From positions 1 through 64,000 of the forward strand of contig JACJGO010000011.1 in the NCBI GenBank assembly GCA_014163555.1: DNA of 64,000 nucleotides, given 5' to 3'. Source of the DNA: Flavisolibacter longurius (GTDB lineage Bacteria > Bacteroidota > Bacteroidia > Chitinophagales > Chitinophagaceae). The notes under the pieces were generated by a model. The model was given only the letters and a program-made list of their open reading frames with translations, was not told where the DNA came from and searched no databases. Every line of letters begins with the position of its first letter. Within the stretch, counting starts at the first letter, position 1. This document shows positions 61,827-64,000 of this stretch, in pieces. Both the position numbers and the translations under genes were made by a program.

Positions 61827-64000
61827 CTAAGAATTAAGTTTGGCTTTCCATTCAGCCATTGGTAAAAAATATTGTATTCCCTTGCTTTTCAATTGGAAAG
61901 AGAGATTTTTTGCCGGGTTTTGAATGCGGAATAAAGCTGGGCTTGTTTTGCAATCAGTCACAATGTAGAGCCAGGCACATTCGCCCAACTGGGCCAATCG
62001 GTTCATCTCGTTTTCGCTCACCATCACGCTGCCATCTCCGCCGCTACGCCCTTTAACTTCAATGTACCGTTTCAGTGCAAAAGGGCTTACGCTTCGTATA
62101 TCATAGCCTTCGTTGTTGGCAGATACATCCTGGGGCTGCCATCCGTCATTCTGTTCATACTCCATTGCCACCTGCATGGCAATTGCTTCGGCTTCGTCGT
62201 CCCGGCTCATTCCATAATGACCTGCATACTCCACCTGTGTAAGTGGCACGACGTAAGCACAGCCAAGCACTTCCGGCGCTTTGGGGCTTAACTGCATCAT
62301 CAGTTCTAAATTGGCCAAGCGGCTATTCTTTTTGCTTATCAGCTCATTAATGCGCTCCTGCTTCTTGAATATCTTTTCCTGCACTTTGGTATCGCCATAA
62401 AGCACCTTTGTTTGCAGTTCCTGGATTTGGATTTGCAAATCCATGATGACTTGCGTAAAAGCCGTTTCAAGGTATTTTTTACGGTCTTGCAGGTCTTTTA
62501 GAATATGCTGCCGGGTATGTTCAAACTGCTGTTCGGTAATGTGCTCAAAGCTCCATTGCACCACTTCATCATTATTGATGACCGCCGGCGGGTCAATGGG
62601 CTTTGTAAAATCGGCCGGCGCATGAAGGTCAATAAACTTAGCAGGAGAAGTAACATGAAAGTCTCCGGCTTTGTCCTGGTACACCATTACCAAATGCTCG
62701 TCAGCAATGCTATCGTCTTTTTTGCTGGGCCGGTTGTCAACTATCTGCGACTTTACAAAGAAGGCGAAATAGTCTTCTTTGTCATCGGGAGAAATCAGGA
62801 TAGTGCCTTTCAGCATGTCTTCCTTGTATTGTTTGCGAACGACATTTATCAAACTATCAAACACCGCATTGCCAGGATTGATGTAATGCACTTTACCTAA
62901 ATCACCAATGTTCTGGTAATCCAAAAACACCTGTTTGTCGAAGCAAAACAAGAGGGACTTGATAGCATCGTAGTGTATACGATACGTGTCTCTTAACTCC
63001 GCAATAATTGCATCGGGCATTTTGTCAATGCGGTAAATGGACTGCCGCAATTCTTTGAACTGACCGCCTAAATGCGCAAATGCTTTCTCGAAAAACAGCC
63101 GGATATAAATTGGCTGCAGCCGCTTTTCATCGGAGTTTTCCTTCAGGGTTTTAGCATCCCGGTAGTCAACGGAACTGTGGGCCAGCTTCTCTTTTTGCTC
63201 TTTGATTTTTTCGGTAAACTTTAGCTTCAAGGTTTCATCATCCTGCGCCAGAAAGTCATCCAATGCTGTGGACTTACCGTTGAAAACAGAATTGATAATG
63301 GCATCAAGGCTTACGTTTTCCAATACGTCCTGAATAACATCATAAACCCTATCGTCGCCCATTCCTTCACGGATAATATCCAGCTTTGTAAGAAGGCGTT
63401 CCAACACTTTCCCTTCTTTGGTATTGCTTGCCACCATATTAAACACCAACACATTCTGTTTCTGTCCATACCTGTGTATGCGTCCCATGCGCTGCTCTAA
63501 CCGGTTGGGGTTCCAAGGAATATCCCAGTTAATGAGCAAACGGCAAAACTGCAAGTTGATACCTTCCCCTGCGGCATCTGTCGCTATCAGGATTTGTGTT
63601 TCCGGCTTGGCAAACGCCCATTGCGCCTCTCTTCGTTCATCAACGGATTTCCCACCGTGAATGGTTGCCACGTTATATCCGCCGCTCTTTGTTAAACGTT
63701 GTTCCAGGTAAACCAAGGTGTCTTTATGCTCGGTGAATATGACGAGTTTTTCGCCATGCTCCAAAACACCTTGTGATTTGAGTAAATCCTGCAATTGCTG
63801 AAATTTCTTTTCCTCCTGCTTCCGGTTGTACAGGTTCTCTGCCATCTCGTACAGCTTTTTTACTTCGTTTGCTTCCTGCTGTATCTCCTGCAAACTTTTG
63901 GCAGTGGTAAAGAGCTTGAACTTCCGTGGGTCGGAAAGAATATTTTCCAAGGCGTCTCTTTCTTCATCTTCCAACTCTTCGTAGTCTTCAATATTGTCCA
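61827..64000 (-). CDS. SNF2-type helicase with DUF3883 C-terminus, 5' end outside the window
   Basis: A frame of about 724 codons, open through the right edge, so the N-terminal helicase lobe is missing here. Seen are the helicase C-lobe with EKLVIFTEHKDTLVYLEQRL (motif IV), IATDAAGEGINLQFCRLLIN (motif V) and RLEQRMGRIHRYGQ (motif VI) in the first 210 residues. A long helical linker follows, then a DUF3883 domain at the C-terminus with YDIRSVSPFALKRYIEVKGR and SENEMNRL, a PD-(D/E)XK-like fold with an EVK catalytic signature. It heads the gene cluster and should translocate along DNA to expose or cut it. Confidence 0.9.
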   Translation of the reverse strand, partial: DNIEDYEELEDEERDALENILSDPRKFKLFTTAKSLQEIQQEANEVKKLYEMAENLYNRKQEEKKFQQLQDLLKSQGVLEHGEKLVIFTEHKDTLVYLEQRLTKSGGYNVATIHGGKSVDERREAQWAFAKPETQILIATDAAGEGINLQFCRLLINWDIPWNPNRLEQRMGRIHRYGQKQNVLVFNMVASNTKEGKVLERLLTKLDIIREGMGDDRVYDVIQDVLENVSLDAIINSVFNGKSTALDDFLAQDDETLKLKFTEKIKEQKEKLAHSSVDYRDAKTLKENSDEKRLQPIYIRLFFEKAFAHLGGQFKELRQSIYRIDKMPDAIIAELRDTYRIHYDAIKSLLFCFDKQVFLDYQNIGDLGKVHYINPGNAVFDSLINVVRKQYKEDMLKGTILISPDDKEDYFAFFVKSQIVDNRPSKKDDSIADEHLVMVYQDKAGDFHVTSPAKFIDLHAPADFTKPIDPPAVINNDEVVQWSFEHITEQQFEHTRQHILKDLQDRKKYLETAFTQVIMDLQIQIQELQTKVLYGDTKVQEKIFKKQERINELISKKNSRLANLELMMQLSPKAPEVLGCAYVVPLTQVEYAGHYGMSRDDEAEAIAMQVAMEYEQNDGWQPQDVSANNEGYDIRSVSPFALKRYIEVKGRSGGDGSVMVSENEMNRLAQLGECAWLYIVTDCKTSPALFRIQNPAKNLSFQLKSKGIQYFLPMAEWKAKLNS

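Noticed and set aside
1-64000. CRISPR array
   Set aside because: The tandem arrays have 7-8 base units with no spacers of constant length, and no cas genes are present.

Overview
The window looks like a chromosomal segment of a Bacteroidota bacterium, most likely of the family Chitinophagaceae (inferred, not tested). The evidence is an Oar-type TonB-dependent receptor, a SusC/SusD locus, a tamB-tamL operon with a lipoprotein TamA homologue, a fused E1 alpha/beta dehydrogenase, a glycine-tailed RRM protein, and several promoters with the Bacteroidota -7 box TANNTTTG. No rRNA, intact tRNA, CRISPR array, transposase or integrase was found.

Positions 1-45.5 kb are mostly housekeeping. They hold enoyl-CoA hydratase, an NlpC/P60 hydrolase, fumC, the Oar-type receptor, tamB-tamL, a DUF4136 protein, fused 2-oxoacid dehydrogenase E1, an FAH-family enzyme, pth, rplY, prs, radC and a DUF3467 protein. 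A SusC-SusD-DUF1735 uptake operon follows, then an outer-membrane HhH/barrel pair, folD, queE, a PorE-like OmpA protein, dprA, guaB, an Hsp15-like protein, a tandem pair of small secreted paralogues, an M20 dipeptidase, a fatty acid desaturase, an RRM protein, a PAP2 phosphatase and dinB. Several genes (folD, guaB, dinB, radC) have the -7 box within 3-4 bases of the start codon, which predicts leaderless or near-leaderless mRNAs.

The intergenic gaps of this part carry a striking pattern: short tandem arrays with a strict 7- or 8-base period. Each array uses its own word, and many have an inverted arm nearby. One such array lies inside the coding sequence of the E1 gene. A second pattern is a pair of inverted REP-like hairpin elements on each side of guaB.

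Positions 45.5-52.2 kb are an accessory region. It has small orphan genes (including a DUF6876 protein typical of Bacteroidota mobile elements, a UDG-fold-like protein and unknowns) separated by unusually long GC-rich spacers. The spacers carry diverged direct repeats, long inverted repeats and hairpins. Operator-like boxes and att-like dyads lie at its left end.

Positions 52.2-64 kb are a compact leftward gene cluster that looks like an anti-phage defence operon. In transcription order it has a SNF2-type helicase with a DUF3883 C-terminus (cut by the window edge), an AbiEi-like antitoxin, an AbiEii-like nucleotidyltransferase, a DUF1156 DNA methyltransferase, a DUF499 AAA ATPase with an N-terminal Swt1/HEPN-like domain, a SDH-clan ClpP-fold protease and a 76-residue unknown. 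The helicase-methylase-ATPase core resembles the set I recall being called Hma. The AbiE-type pair sits inside it with overlapping reading frames, and the protease follows at the end. This composite is the best candidate in the window for an undescribed system.
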